A DNA stretch of 36,506 nucleotides from Paraburkholderia nodosa (GTDB lineage: Bacteria > Pseudomonadota > Gammaproteobacteria > Burkholderiales > Burkholderiaceae), in assembly GCF_001718195.1 (NCBI RefSeq), contig NZ_MCNV01000045.1:1-36506 (forward strand), in the 5' to 3' direction. Below are positions 8,615 through 15,856 of this stretch, one piece after another. The notes beneath the pieces are model-generated. The model was given only the letters and a program-made list of their open reading frames with translations. It had not been told where the DNA came from and did no database searches. The position numbers and the translations under genes are program-made. The first letter of the stretch is position 1; each line of letters starts with the position of its first letter.

Positions 8615-8989
8615 TCAATGCAACGTGCGCGGCATGCGCAGCACGAACTCGGGCACGGGCGCCTCGAAGCGCTCGGCGTCCTCGGCCACACAGAAGTACT
8701 CCCCGCGCATGGTGCCCACCGGGGTAGCGATCACGGCCCAGCTCGTGTACTCGAACTGCTCGCCCGGCTTCAGAAGCGGTTGATGGCCGACCACGCCCAG
8801 CCCCTTCACTTCCTGCACGTGATTTTCGCTGTCGGTGATCACCCAGTGGCGCGCGATCAGCTGGGCGCTTACCTGACCGGTATTGCGAATGGTCAGCGTG
8901 TACGCGAAGGCATATTGCCGGCGCTCCGGGTCCGATTCTTCGGGCAGGTAGCGCACCTGCGACGTCACGCTGAATTCGTACTGGCTCAT
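8615..8989 (-). CDS. apaG: ApaG (Co2+/Mg2+ efflux-associated protein)
   Basis: This 124-residue single-domain protein of the ApaG/DUF525 family has a fibronectin-III-like fold. The family motifs are clear: FAYTLTIRNTG, ARHWVITDS, the glycine-rich GVVGHQPLLKPGE and the MRGEYFCV segment. In enterobacteria apaG accompanies apaH and affects divalent-cation sensitivity, but the biochemical role is not settled. The ATG at 8989 gives the standard family length; the longer in-frame extension is low complexity. Here it is divergent from rpe with 218 bp between them. Confidence 0.93.
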   Translation of the reverse strand: MSQYEFSVTSQVRYLPEESDPERRQYAFAYTLTIRNTGQVSAQLIARHWVITDSENHVQEVKGLGVVGHQPLLKPGEQFEYTSWAVIATPVGTMRGEYFCVAEDAERFEAPVPEFVLRMPRTLH

Positions 8990-9169
8990 CGTTGTTCCAT
9001 TCGCTTTGGCGCGGCTGCTGAGTCCGTTGACTGAGACGCCCGCGCGGCAAGGCGCTCGCGGGCGCGCCGCGAGGCGCGGCACATGGTTTGGCATTCTGCT
9101 TGATGCAACGGGCACCCGCAACCCGGCGCCGCCCGCGGCGGCCGCCGGGAAACGCTCTGCCACTGACGG

Positions 9170-9175
9170 TAAAAT
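9170..9175 (+). promoter_or_regulatory. Possible -10 box for rpe-gph
   Basis: TAAAAT lies 32 bp before the rpe start codon in an otherwise GC-rich region. I could not find a convincing -35 at the right distance, so this is only a candidate. Confidence 0.35.
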
Positions 9176-9207
9176 ACGGTTTTTCCGACAGTTTTCCGAT
9201 TGCCGCC

Positions 9208-9906
9208 ATGACGCAATTCCGCATCGCCCCCAGCATTCTCTCCGCCGACTTCGCGCGTCTTGGCGAAGAGGTCCGCAACGTCGTCGCTGCCGGCGCCGAC
9301 TGGATCCACTTCGACGTGATGGATAACCATTACGTGCCGAACCTCACCATCGGTCCGCTGGTGTGCGAGGCGATCCGCCCGCACGTGAGCGTGCCCATCG
9401 ACGTGCACCTGATGGTGCGCCCGGTCGACCGCATCGTGCCCGACTTCGCCAAGGCCGGCGCGAACCTCATCAGCTTCCACCCGGAAGGCTCGGACCATAT
9501 CGACCGCACGCTCTCGCTGATCCGCGACCACGGCTGCAAGGCGGGCCTCGTGTTCAACCCGGCCACGCCGCTGAACTACCTCGACCACGTGATGGACAAG
9601 CTCGACCTCGTGCTCATCATGTCGGTGAATCCCGGCTTCGGCGGTCAGTCGTTCATTCCGGAGGCGCTCAACAAGCTGCGCGAGGCGCGCGCGAAGATCG
9701 ACGCCTACACGGCCCGCACGGGCCGCGAAATCCACCTCGAAGTGGACGGCGGCGTGAAGGTCGACAACATCGCCGAAATCGCGGCGGCAGGCGCGGACAC
9801 CTTCGTGGCAGGCTCGGCGATCTTCGGCAAGCCGGACTACCAGACCGTGATCGACGAGATGCGCGCGCAACTCGCGAGCGCAGCAAGCGCTGCAAACGCA
9901 AAATGA
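9208..9906 (+). CDS. rpe: Ribulose-phosphate 3-epimerase
   Basis: This 232-residue TIM-barrel enzyme interconverts ribulose 5-phosphate and xylulose 5-phosphate in the pentose-phosphate and Calvin cycles. The metal and catalytic residues are visible: His34 and Asp36 in HFDVMD, His67 in DVHLMV and Asp180 in LEVDGGV, with the phosphate loop VNPGFGGQ. The start at 9208 gives the standard N-terminus (RIAPSILSADF). The stop overlaps the gph start as ATGA, so the two genes are translationally coupled. Confidence 0.95.
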   Translation: MTQFRIAPSILSADFARLGEEVRNVVAAGADWIHFDVMDNHYVPNLTIGPLVCEAIRPHVSVPIDVHLMVRPVDRIVPDFAKAGANLISFHPEGSDHIDRTLSLIRDHGCKAGLVFNPATPLNYLDHVMDKLDLVLIMSVNPGFGGQSFIPEALNKLREARAKIDAYTARTGREIHLEVDGGVKVDNIAEIAAAGADTFVAGSAIFGKPDYQTVIDEMRAQLASAASAANAK

Positions 9907-10610
9907 ACGCGCCCGTCAAGTTCACCGCGCCGCGCATCGAAGCGGCGCTGATCGACCTGGACGGCACGATGGTCGACACCGCCGACGACTTCGCCGCCGG
10001 CCTGAACGGCATGCTCGCGCAGCTCGACGCCGATGAAACCACGCGCGAGGAAGTGATGGGCTACGTGGGCAAGGGCTCGGAGCACCTGATCCGCAGCGTG
10101 CTCGCGCCGCGCTTTGCCGCGGATAACGTCGAGGCGCGCTTCGACGAAGCGCTCGCGCTCTACCAGGACGAGTACGCGAAGATCAACGGCCGCCACACGC
10201 ATCTGTACCCGGACGTCGAAGCAGGCCTCGCGGCGCTGCGCGACCAGGGCATCAAGCTCGCGTGCGTGACCAACAAGCCACACCGCTTCGCCGTCGAGCT
10301 GTTGCAGCAATACGGCCTCGCGCAGTACTTCGACGTGGTGCTCGGCGGCGACAGCCTCGCGAAGAAGAAGCCCGACCCGCTGCCGATGCTCACCGCCTGC
10401 GAGCGCCTGGGCGTCAAGCCCGCGGCGGCGGTGGCGATCGGCGATTCGGAGAACGATGCGATTGCGGGCCGCGCGGCCGGCATGGCCACGCTCACGGTGC
10501 CCTACGGCTACAACCACGGCCAACCTGTACAAAAAATTGAATCGGATGGTATAGTTGCCTCGCTGCTCGACGCCGCCAAGGCGGTCGCAGCGCACAATGA
10601 CCTGACTTAA
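9903..10610 (+). CDS. gph: Phosphoglycolate phosphatase
   Basis: This 235-residue HAD hydrolase dephosphorylates 2-phosphoglycolate arising from DNA repair or photorespiration-like reactions. All four HAD motifs are present: Asp18/Asp20 in LIDLDGTMVDT, Thr in VTNKP, Lys in KKKPDP and the acidic IGDSENDAIAG. It overlaps rpe by four bases, the conserved rpe-gph pair. The last 30 codons include an A/T-rich stretch unlike the rest of the gene, which may hold the promoter of the trp operon. Confidence 0.93.
   Translation: MNAPVKFTAPRIEAALIDLDGTMVDTADDFAAGLNGMLAQLDADETTREEVMGYVGKGSEHLIRSVLAPRFAADNVEARFDEALALYQDEYAKINGRHTHLYPDVEAGLAALRDQGIKLACVTNKPHRFAVELLQQYGLAQYFDVVLGGDSLAKKKPDPLPMLTACERLGVKPAAAVAIGDSENDAIAGRAAGMATLTVPYGYNHGQPVQKIESDGIVASLLDAAKAVAAHNDLT
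10526..10555 (+). promoter_or_regulatory. Candidate trp operon promoter inside the 3' end of gph
   Basis: TGTACA (10526-10531) and TATAGT (10550-10555) are 18 bp apart, matching consensus at 4 and 5 of 6 positions. They lie in an A/T-rich island of an otherwise GC-rich coding sequence. Transcription would start near 10562, about 75 nt before the leader peptide, a reasonable distance for an attenuator transcript. Confidence 0.5.
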
Positions 10611-10637
10611 GTTCTCGACTGAACGTCAACTATCCTC

Positions 10638-10712
10638 ATGTTTCTGAATAAAAAACGGAGTCTGAGCACGATCGACCGGGGAGCCTGGCCCTGGCGTCGC
10701 TGGTCGCGCTAA
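10638..10712 (+). CDS. trpL: trp operon leader peptide
   Basis: A 24-codon reading frame has three tryptophan codons (10686, 10692 and 10701) clustered as WPWRRW seven residues before its end. It lies between gph and trpE and is followed at once by competing stem-loops and a T-run. This is the signature of ribosome-mediated attenuation: scarcity of charged tRNA-Trp stalls the ribosome in the cluster and lets trpEGDC be transcribed. The stop codon TAA (10710-10712) overlaps the first arm of the downstream hairpin. The only in-frame start is the ATG, with no clear Shine-Dalgarno sequence in front of it. It is too short for routine gene finding. Confidence 0.85.
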   Translation: MFLNKKRSLSTIDRGAWPWRRWSR

Positions 10713-10767
10713 CCTCATCCGAGGTTCGCTGAAGTTGGGTATTCGTCCTTCTTCAGCACCGTTTTTT
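10711..10767 (+). promoter_or_regulatory. trp attenuator: antiterminator hairpin plus terminator
   Basis: A perfect 6-bp hairpin (AACCTC 10711-10716 with GAGGTT 10721-10726, loop ATCC) begins inside the leader stop codon. It can extend through GCG (10706-10708) pairing with CGC (10727-10729), which uses the first two bases of the terminator's 5' arm. The terminator stem is GCTGAAG (10728-10734) with CTTCAGC (10751-10757), followed by six T's (10762-10767). A ribosome at the stop codon would mask the first hairpin and allow termination. The overlap between the two stems is small, so the exact switch needs folding analysis. Confidence 0.75.
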
Positions 10768-11097
10768 ACTTCGCTGCGCACTCGCGCGTGTCTCGACTCT
10801 AAACTGTTGCGGTAACCCGTCGGCTGGTCTGGCCGTTGGCTTTCGTGGTCCTTGCGTGTCGTTTCGCCGTTCGCGGCGAGTTGCGCCGGGCGCGAGCGGC
10901 TACGCCCTACCTTCCGTCGATGTACCGCACGCCGGCCCGGCAAGCGCTGCCTCATCAGCGCGATCCTGGGCCGCACGAGTGAGCGCCAGCGGCCATCAAG
11001 CACTCTAAAACAAACGCCTCGCGCTCACCGCGCGCCCCGTTTTGAGCCGCACTGGGCCCGCACCCGCCGCGACCGGCAGCACGAACAGGATCGGAAC
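10768..11097 (+). other. Long untranslated region between the attenuator and trpE
   Basis: These 330 bases hold no gene that I can support. The trpE frame stays open upstream to about 10852, but that part is arginine-rich low-complexity sequence and TrpE homology begins only at 11098. A hairpin with a TTCG loop (TCGCCG 10864-10869 with CGGCGA 10874-10879) is present. The region could stabilise the mRNA or carry a second control element; nothing recognisable was found. Confidence 0.5.
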
Positions 11098-12591
11098 ATG
11101 ACCGAACTCGAATTTCAGTCCCTCGCCAACGAGGGCTACAACCGCATCCCGCTGATCGCCGAAGCGCTCGCCGATCTCGAAACGCCGCTCTCGCTGTACC
11201 TGAAGCTCGCGCAGCCCGAGCGCGGCGGCGCCAATTCTTTCCTGCTGGAGTCCGTGGTGGGCGGCGAGCGCTTCGGGCGCTATTCGTTCATCGGCCTGCC
11301 GGCGCGCTCGCTGATCCGCACGCGCAACGGCATTTCGGAGGTCGTGCGCGACGGCCAGGTGATCGAGACGCATAACGAAGATCCGCTCGAATTCATCGCG
11401 AACTACCAGGCGCGCTTCAAGGTCGCGCAGCGTCCGGGTCTGCCGCGCTTCTGCGGCGGTCTCGCGGGCTACTTCGGCTACGACGCGGTGCGCTACATCG
11501 AGAAGAAGCTCGCCGATACCTGCCCGACCGACGATCTCGGCCTGCCCGACATCCAGCTGCTGCTGACCGAAGAAGTCGCGGTCATCGACAATCTCGCGGG
11601 TAAGCTCTATCTCATCGTCTATGCCGATCCGCAAACGCCCGAGGCCTACACCAAGGCGAAGCACCGCCTGCGCGAACTCAAGCAGCGCCTGCGCACCACG
11701 GTGCAGCCGCCGGTGACTTCGGCAAGCGTGCGTACCGAAACGTTCCGCGAGTTCAAGAAAGACGATTACCTCGCCGCCGTGCGCAAGGCGAAGGAATACA
11801 TCGCCGCGGGCGAGCTGATGCAGGTGCAAGTGGGCCAGCGCCTCACGAAGCCGTATCGCGACAATCCGCTGTCGCTGTACCGTGCGCTGCGCTCGCTCAA
11901 CCCGTCGCCGTACATGTACTACTACAACTTCGGCGAATTCCACGTGGTGGGCGCGTCGCCGGAAATTCTCGTGCGCCAGGAAAAGCGCGGCGAGGACCGC
12001 ATCGTGACGATTCGCCCGCTCGCGGGCACGCGGCCGCGCGGCAACACGCCCGAGCGCGACGCCGAACTCGCGACCGAACTGCTCAACGACCCGAAGGAAA
12101 TCGCCGAGCACGTCATGCTGATCGACCTCGCGCGCAACGACGTGGGCCGCATCGCCGAGATCGGTTCGGTGGCCGTCACCGACAAGATGATCATCGAGAA
12201 GTACTCGCACGTGCAGCACATCGTGAGTTCGGTGGAAGGCAAGCTCAAACCCGGCATGAACAATTTCGACGTCCTGCGCGCCACGTTCCCGGCCGGCACG
12301 CTCTCGGGCGCGCCGAAGGTTCGCGCGATGGAATTGATCGACGAACTGGAGCCGGTGAAGCGCGGGCTCTACGGCGGCGCGGTCGGCTATCTCTCGTTCA
12401 ACGGCGAGATGGACCTGGCCATCGCGATCCGCACCGGCCTCATCCACAACGGCAATCTGTATGTGCAGGCCGCCGCGGGCGTGGTTGCCGATTCGGTGCC
12501 CGAGTCCGAATGGCAGGAAACCGAGAACAAGGCGCGCGCCGTGCTGCGCGCCGCCGAGCAGGTGCAGGACGGCCTCGACAGCGACTTCTGA
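11098..12591 (+). CDS. trpE: Anthranilate synthase component I
   Basis: This 497-residue chorismate-binding enzyme makes anthranilate from chorismate and ammonia, the first committed step to tryptophan. The N-terminal LLES (49-52) is the tryptophan feedback-binding motif. The catalytic C-terminal half shows GTRPRG, LIDLARNDVGRI and AGTLSGAPKVRAME. The ATG at 11098 follows an AGGATCGGA ribosome site and gives the usual length. It lies 14 bp before trpG, and both components are expected to form the TrpE-TrpG complex. Expression should be governed by the trpL attenuator upstream. Confidence 0.96.
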   Translation: MTELEFQSLANEGYNRIPLIAEALADLETPLSLYLKLAQPERGGANSFLLESVVGGERFGRYSFIGLPARSLIRTRNGISEVVRDGQVIETHNEDPLEFIANYQARFKVAQRPGLPRFCGGLAGYFGYDAVRYIEKKLADTCPTDDLGLPDIQLLLTEEVAVIDNLAGKLYLIVYADPQTPEAYTKAKHRLRELKQRLRTTVQPPVTSASVRTETFREFKKDDYLAAVRKAKEYIAAGELMQVQVGQRLTKPYRDNPLSLYRALRSLNPSPYMYYYNFGEFHVVGASPEILVRQEKRGEDRIVTIRPLAGTRPRGNTPERDAELATELLNDPKEIAEHVMLIDLARNDVGRIAEIGSVAVTDKMIIEKYSHVQHIVSSVEGKLKPGMNNFDVLRATFPAGTLSGAPKVRAMELIDELEPVKRGLYGGAVGYLSFNGEMDLAIAIRTGLIHNGNLYVQAAAGVVADSVPESEWQETENKARAVLRAAEQVQDGLDSDF

Positions 12592-12605
12592 GCGGAGAAA
12601 AGACC

Positions 12606-13181
12606 ATGTTGCTCATGATCGACAACTACGATTCGTTTACCTACAACATCGTCCAGTACTTCGGCGAGCTCGGCGAAGACGTTCACACGTACCGCAACGA
12701 CGAAATTACCATCGACGAAATCGCCAAGCTCAACCCCGCGCGCATTTGCCTCTCGCCCGGGCCGAGCAACCCGCAGCACGCGGGCATCACGCTCGACGTG
12801 CTGCGCGAATTCGCAGGCAAGACGCCGATTCTCGGTGTGTGTCTCGGCCATCAGGCGATTGGCGAAGCGTTCGGCGGGCGCGTCGTGCGCGCGAAGACCA
12901 TCATGCACGGCAAGGTGAGCCAGATCGAAACCGACTGCAAAGGCGTGTTCGCCGACCTGCCGAAGCACTTCAACGTCACGCGTTATCACTCGCTCGCCAT
13001 CGAACGCGAGTCGCTGCCCGACTGCCTCGAAGTGTCGGCCTGGACCGACGACGGCGAAATCATGGGCGTGCGTCACCGCGAGCTTGCGGTGGAAGGCGTG
13101 CAGTTTCATCCGGAATCGATCCTCTCGGAGCACGGCCATGCCCTCTTCGAGAATTTCCTGAAGCAAACCAAGAGCGCTTGA
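12606..13181 (+). CDS. trpG: Anthranilate synthase component II (glutamine amidotransferase)
   Basis: This 191-residue class-I amidotransferase supplies ammonia from glutamine to TrpE. The catalytic triad is present: Cys79 in LGVCLGHQ, and His168 and Glu170 in VQFHPES. It is a stand-alone subunit, not fused to TrpD as in enterobacteria. The start at 12606 is preceded by GCGGAGAAAAGACC. In related bacteria the same subunit can serve PabB in folate synthesis; the sequence alone does not decide this. Confidence 0.95.
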   Translation: MLLMIDNYDSFTYNIVQYFGELGEDVHTYRNDEITIDEIAKLNPARICLSPGPSNPQHAGITLDVLREFAGKTPILGVCLGHQAIGEAFGGRVVRAKTIMHGKVSQIETDCKGVFADLPKHFNVTRYHSLAIERESLPDCLEVSAWTDDGEIMGVRHRELAVEGVQFHPESILSEHGHALFENFLKQTKSA

Positions 13182-13198
13182 CCCGGAGGCGACTAATC

Positions 13199-14227
13199 AT
13201 GATTACCCCGCAGGAAGCGCTCCAGCGCACGATCGAGCATCGCGAGATTTTTCACGACGAGATGCTCCACCTCATGCGCCTCATCATGCGCGGCGAGCTT
13301 TCGCCCGTGCAATCGGCGGCCATCCTCACCGGCCTGCGCGTGAAGAAGGAAACCATCGGCGAGATCACGGCCGCCGCGACGGTCATGCGCGAGTTCGCGA
13401 ATCACGTCGAGGTGAAGGACAACTCGAACTTCATCGACATCGTCGGCACCGGCGGCGATGGCTCGCATACTTTCAATATCTCCACGGCCTCGATGTTCGT
13501 GGTCGCGGCAGCGGGCGCAAAGGTCGCGAAGCACGGCAACCGGGGCGTCTCCAGCAAGTCGGGCAGCGCGGACGTGCTCGAAGCGCTCGGCGTGAACATC
13601 GACCTGCAGCCGGACCAGGTGGCCGCCTCGATCGCCGAAACGGGCATGGGCTTCATGTTCGCGCCCAACCACCATCCGGCGATGAAGAACATCGCCGCCG
13701 TGCGCCGCGAGTTGGGCGTGCGCACGATCTTCAACATCCTCGGGCCGCTCACGAATCCGGCCGGCGCGCCCAATCAGCTGATGGGCGTGTTTCATCCGGA
13801 CCTCGTCGGCATTCAGGTGCGCGTGATGGAGCGTCTTGGCGCAAAACACGTATGCGTCGTCTACGGCAAGGACGGCATGGACGAAGTCTCGCTCGGTGCG
13901 GCCACGCTCGTCGGCGAACTCAAGGACGGCCAGATTCGCGAGTACGAGATCCATCCCGAAGACTTCGGTATGCAGATGGTTTCGAACCGTTCGCTCAAGG
14001 TCGAGAACGCCGAAGAATCGAAGGCGATGCTGCTCGGCGCGCTCTCGAACGAGGCTGGAACGGCGCGCGAAATCGTCGCGCTGAACGCGGGCACGGCGCT
14101 CTATTCGGCGAACGTGGTGGACTCGATCGCGCAAGGCATCGCGCTTGCGCGCGAGACGCTCGCCAGCGGCCGCGCGCGCGCCAAAGTCGACGAACTGGTA
14201 CGCTTCACGCAACAGTTCAAACGCTGA
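13199..14227 (+). CDS. trpD: Anthranilate phosphoribosyltransferase
   Basis: This 342-residue enzyme transfers the phosphoribosyl group of PRPP to anthranilate. The diphosphate-binding motif GTGGDGSHTFNIST (83-96) and the KHGNRGVSSKSGSAD segment are diagnostic, and the downstream NILGPLTNP is family-typical. A strong CCGGAGG ribosome site precedes the ATG, 17 bp after trpG. The length is normal for an unfused TrpD. Confidence 0.95.
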   Translation: MITPQEALQRTIEHREIFHDEMLHLMRLIMRGELSPVQSAAILTGLRVKKETIGEITAAATVMREFANHVEVKDNSNFIDIVGTGGDGSHTFNISTASMFVVAAAGAKVAKHGNRGVSSKSGSADVLEALGVNIDLQPDQVAASIAETGMGFMFAPNHHPAMKNIAAVRRELGVRTIFNILGPLTNPAGAPNQLMGVFHPDLVGIQVRVMERLGAKHVCVVYGKDGMDEVSLGAATLVGELKDGQIREYEIHPEDFGMQMVSNRSLKVENAEESKAMLLGALSNEAGTAREIVALNAGTALYSANVVDSIAQGIALARETLASGRARAKVDELVRFTQQFKR

Positions 14228-14229
14228 TC

Positions 14230-14243
14230 CAGCACCGTTTTTT
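14230..14243 (+). terminator. Weak intra-operon terminator-like site between trpD and trpC
   Basis: A short stem (GCTG...CAGC, 14223-14233) runs into ACCG and six T's. The 14-mer CAGCACCGTTTTTT is identical to the end of the trp attenuator at 10754-10767. The stem is only four pairs, so termination would be partial at best. Confidence 0.3.
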
Positions 14244-14256
14244 GCCTCCGAATATC

Positions 14257-15042
14257 ATGAGTGACATCCTCGAAAAGATCATCTCGGTCAAGCGCGAAGA
14301 AGTGCGCGCCGCCGAGCAGAGCGCCCCGCTCGAAGAATTGCGTCTGCAGGCAAGCACGGGCGACCTGCGCGATTTCGTCGGCGCATTGCGTGCGAAGCAC
14401 GACAACGGCCAGGCCGCCGTGATCGCCGAAGTGAAGAAGGCAAGTCCGTCGAAGGGCGTGCTGCGCGAAAACTTCCAGCCCGCCGAAATCGCGCGCTCGT
14501 ACGCCGAGGGCGGCGCGGCCTGCCTTTCCGTGCTGACCGACGTACAGTTCTTCCAGGGCAGCGCCGCGTACCTCGAAGCCGCGCGCGCCGCGTGCAACCT
14601 GCCGGTGCTGCGCAAGGACTTCATCGTCGATCCGTATCAGGTCGTCGAAGCCCGCGCGATGGGCGCCGACGCGATCCTGCTGATCGCCGCCGCGCTCCAG
14701 CCAGGTGAAATGCGCGATCTCGAAGCGCTTGCGCATTCGCTCGGTCTCGCGGTGCTCGTCGAAGTGCACGACCGCGCAGAACTCACGCACGCGCTCACGC
14801 TGAAGACACCGCTCATCGGCATCAACAATCGCAATCTGCGCACGTTCGAAACCACGCTGGATGCGACCATCGGCATGCTCGACGACGTGCCTGAAGACCG
14901 CATCGTCGTGACCGAGTCGGGCATTCTCTCGCGTGCGGACGTCGAGAAAATGCGCGCGCTTTCCGTGCACACGTTCCTCGTGGGCGAGGCGTTCATGCGC
15001 GCCGAACAGCCGGGCGCGGAACTCGCCCGCATGTTCTTCTGA
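14257..15042 (+). CDS. trpC: Indole-3-glycerol-phosphate synthase
   Basis: This 261-residue TIM-barrel enzyme closes the indole ring of carboxyphenylamino-deoxyribulose phosphate. Catalytic residues Glu58 and Lys60 (IAEVKKASPSKG) and Lys120 (VLRKDF) are present, as are GINNRNLRTFE and VTESGI. It is a single-function protein, not fused to TrpF, which must be encoded elsewhere with trpB and trpA. No clear ribosome site precedes the ATG; the upstream bases are a T-run. Confidence 0.95.
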   Translation: MSDILEKIISVKREEVRAAEQSAPLEELRLQASTGDLRDFVGALRAKHDNGQAAVIAEVKKASPSKGVLRENFQPAEIARSYAEGGAACLSVLTDVQFFQGSAAYLEAARAACNLPVLRKDFIVDPYQVVEARAMGADAILLIAAALQPGEMRDLEALAHSLGLAVLVEVHDRAELTHALTLKTPLIGINNRNLRTFETTLDATIGMLDDVPEDRIVVTESGILSRADVEKMRALSVHTFLVGEAFMRAEQPGAELARMFF

Positions 15043-15054
15043 TCGCGCAACGCC

Positions 15055-15681
15055 ATGGGTATCGAACGCGAAATCAAGCTCTCGCTGCCGCGCGGCCAGG
15101 TGGACGCGGCGCAGCGTCTGTTCGAGACGCGCGCCGGCAAGCCAGGTCGCGCCATCCGGCTCGAAAACATCTACTTCGACACGCCGGCGCTTGCGCTCGC
15201 GCGCGCAAAGAGCGCGCTGCGCCTGCGCCGCGCGCCCGAGGGCTGGCTGCAGACGTTCAAGACCGTGGGTGTGGCGCAAAACGGGCTGCACGCGCGGCAC
15301 GAGTGGGAAATGCCGGTGGCGGGCGAAGCGCTCGAAATCGACCGGTTGCTGCACGAGTGCGATGAAGCCGGCGTTTCGACGGCGCTCTCGGATGCCGCCG
15401 CGAACCTGACCCCGCTCTTTCGCACCGACTTCCAGCGCACGCTGTGGACGCTCGAAGTCGACGGCGCGCAAGTGGAAGCGGCCATCGATCAGGGCGAAGT
15501 CACCGCGGACGTGAACGGCGAAACGCGGCGCACGCCGATCTGCGAAATCGAACTCGAACTGAAGTCGGGCGACGAAGCGGCATTGCACACGCTCGCGGCG
15601 GAACTCGCGCGGGCGCTGCCAGGCCTTGCGCCGGACGACATCAGCAAGGCCCAACGCGGGTACAAGCTGCGCGAAGGCTGA
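15055..15681 (+). CDS. CYTH-domain protein, probable inorganic triphosphatase
   Basis: This 208-residue protein begins with the CYTH signature ExExK (Glu4, Glu6, Lys8) and continues with the basic and acidic residues of the triphosphate tunnel (RLENIYFDTP, ALRLRR, KTVG). CYTH enzymes hydrolyse tripolyphosphate, thiamine triphosphate or, more rarely, form cAMP. Bacterial relatives such as YgiF are tripolyphosphatases, so that is the likeliest activity. The C-terminal CHAD domain seen in some relatives is absent. It starts 12 bp after trpC and is probably cotranscribed with the trp genes. Confidence 0.85.
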   Translation: MGIEREIKLSLPRGQVDAAQRLFETRAGKPGRAIRLENIYFDTPALALARAKSALRLRRAPEGWLQTFKTVGVAQNGLHARHEWEMPVAGEALEIDRLLHECDEAGVSTALSDAAANLTPLFRTDFQRTLWTLEVDGAQVEAAIDQGEVTADVNGETRRTPICEIELELKSGDEAALHTLAAELARALPGLAPDDISKAQRGYKLREG

Positions 15682-15856
15682 GAACGGTGCGGCGCGGCTT
15701 CAGCGCGCCGCACAACGCGCTCAATCACCTGTAGATAGCGGATAGCGCCGAAACAGTGCTGTTAGTTGCAACATCATCGCCGATGCCGCAAGAGGGCACC
15801 CGGCCGCGCTCGCGCCGGATTGAATCGCCGCGCAATTGCTGCGACACTTGCCGCCC

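Noticed and set aside
10852..11097. An N-terminal extension of TrpE by about 82 residues
   Set aside because: The extension is arginine-rich low complexity without homology to TrpE, and a proper ribosome site precedes the ATG at 11098. The possibility is kept only as a note on the leader region.
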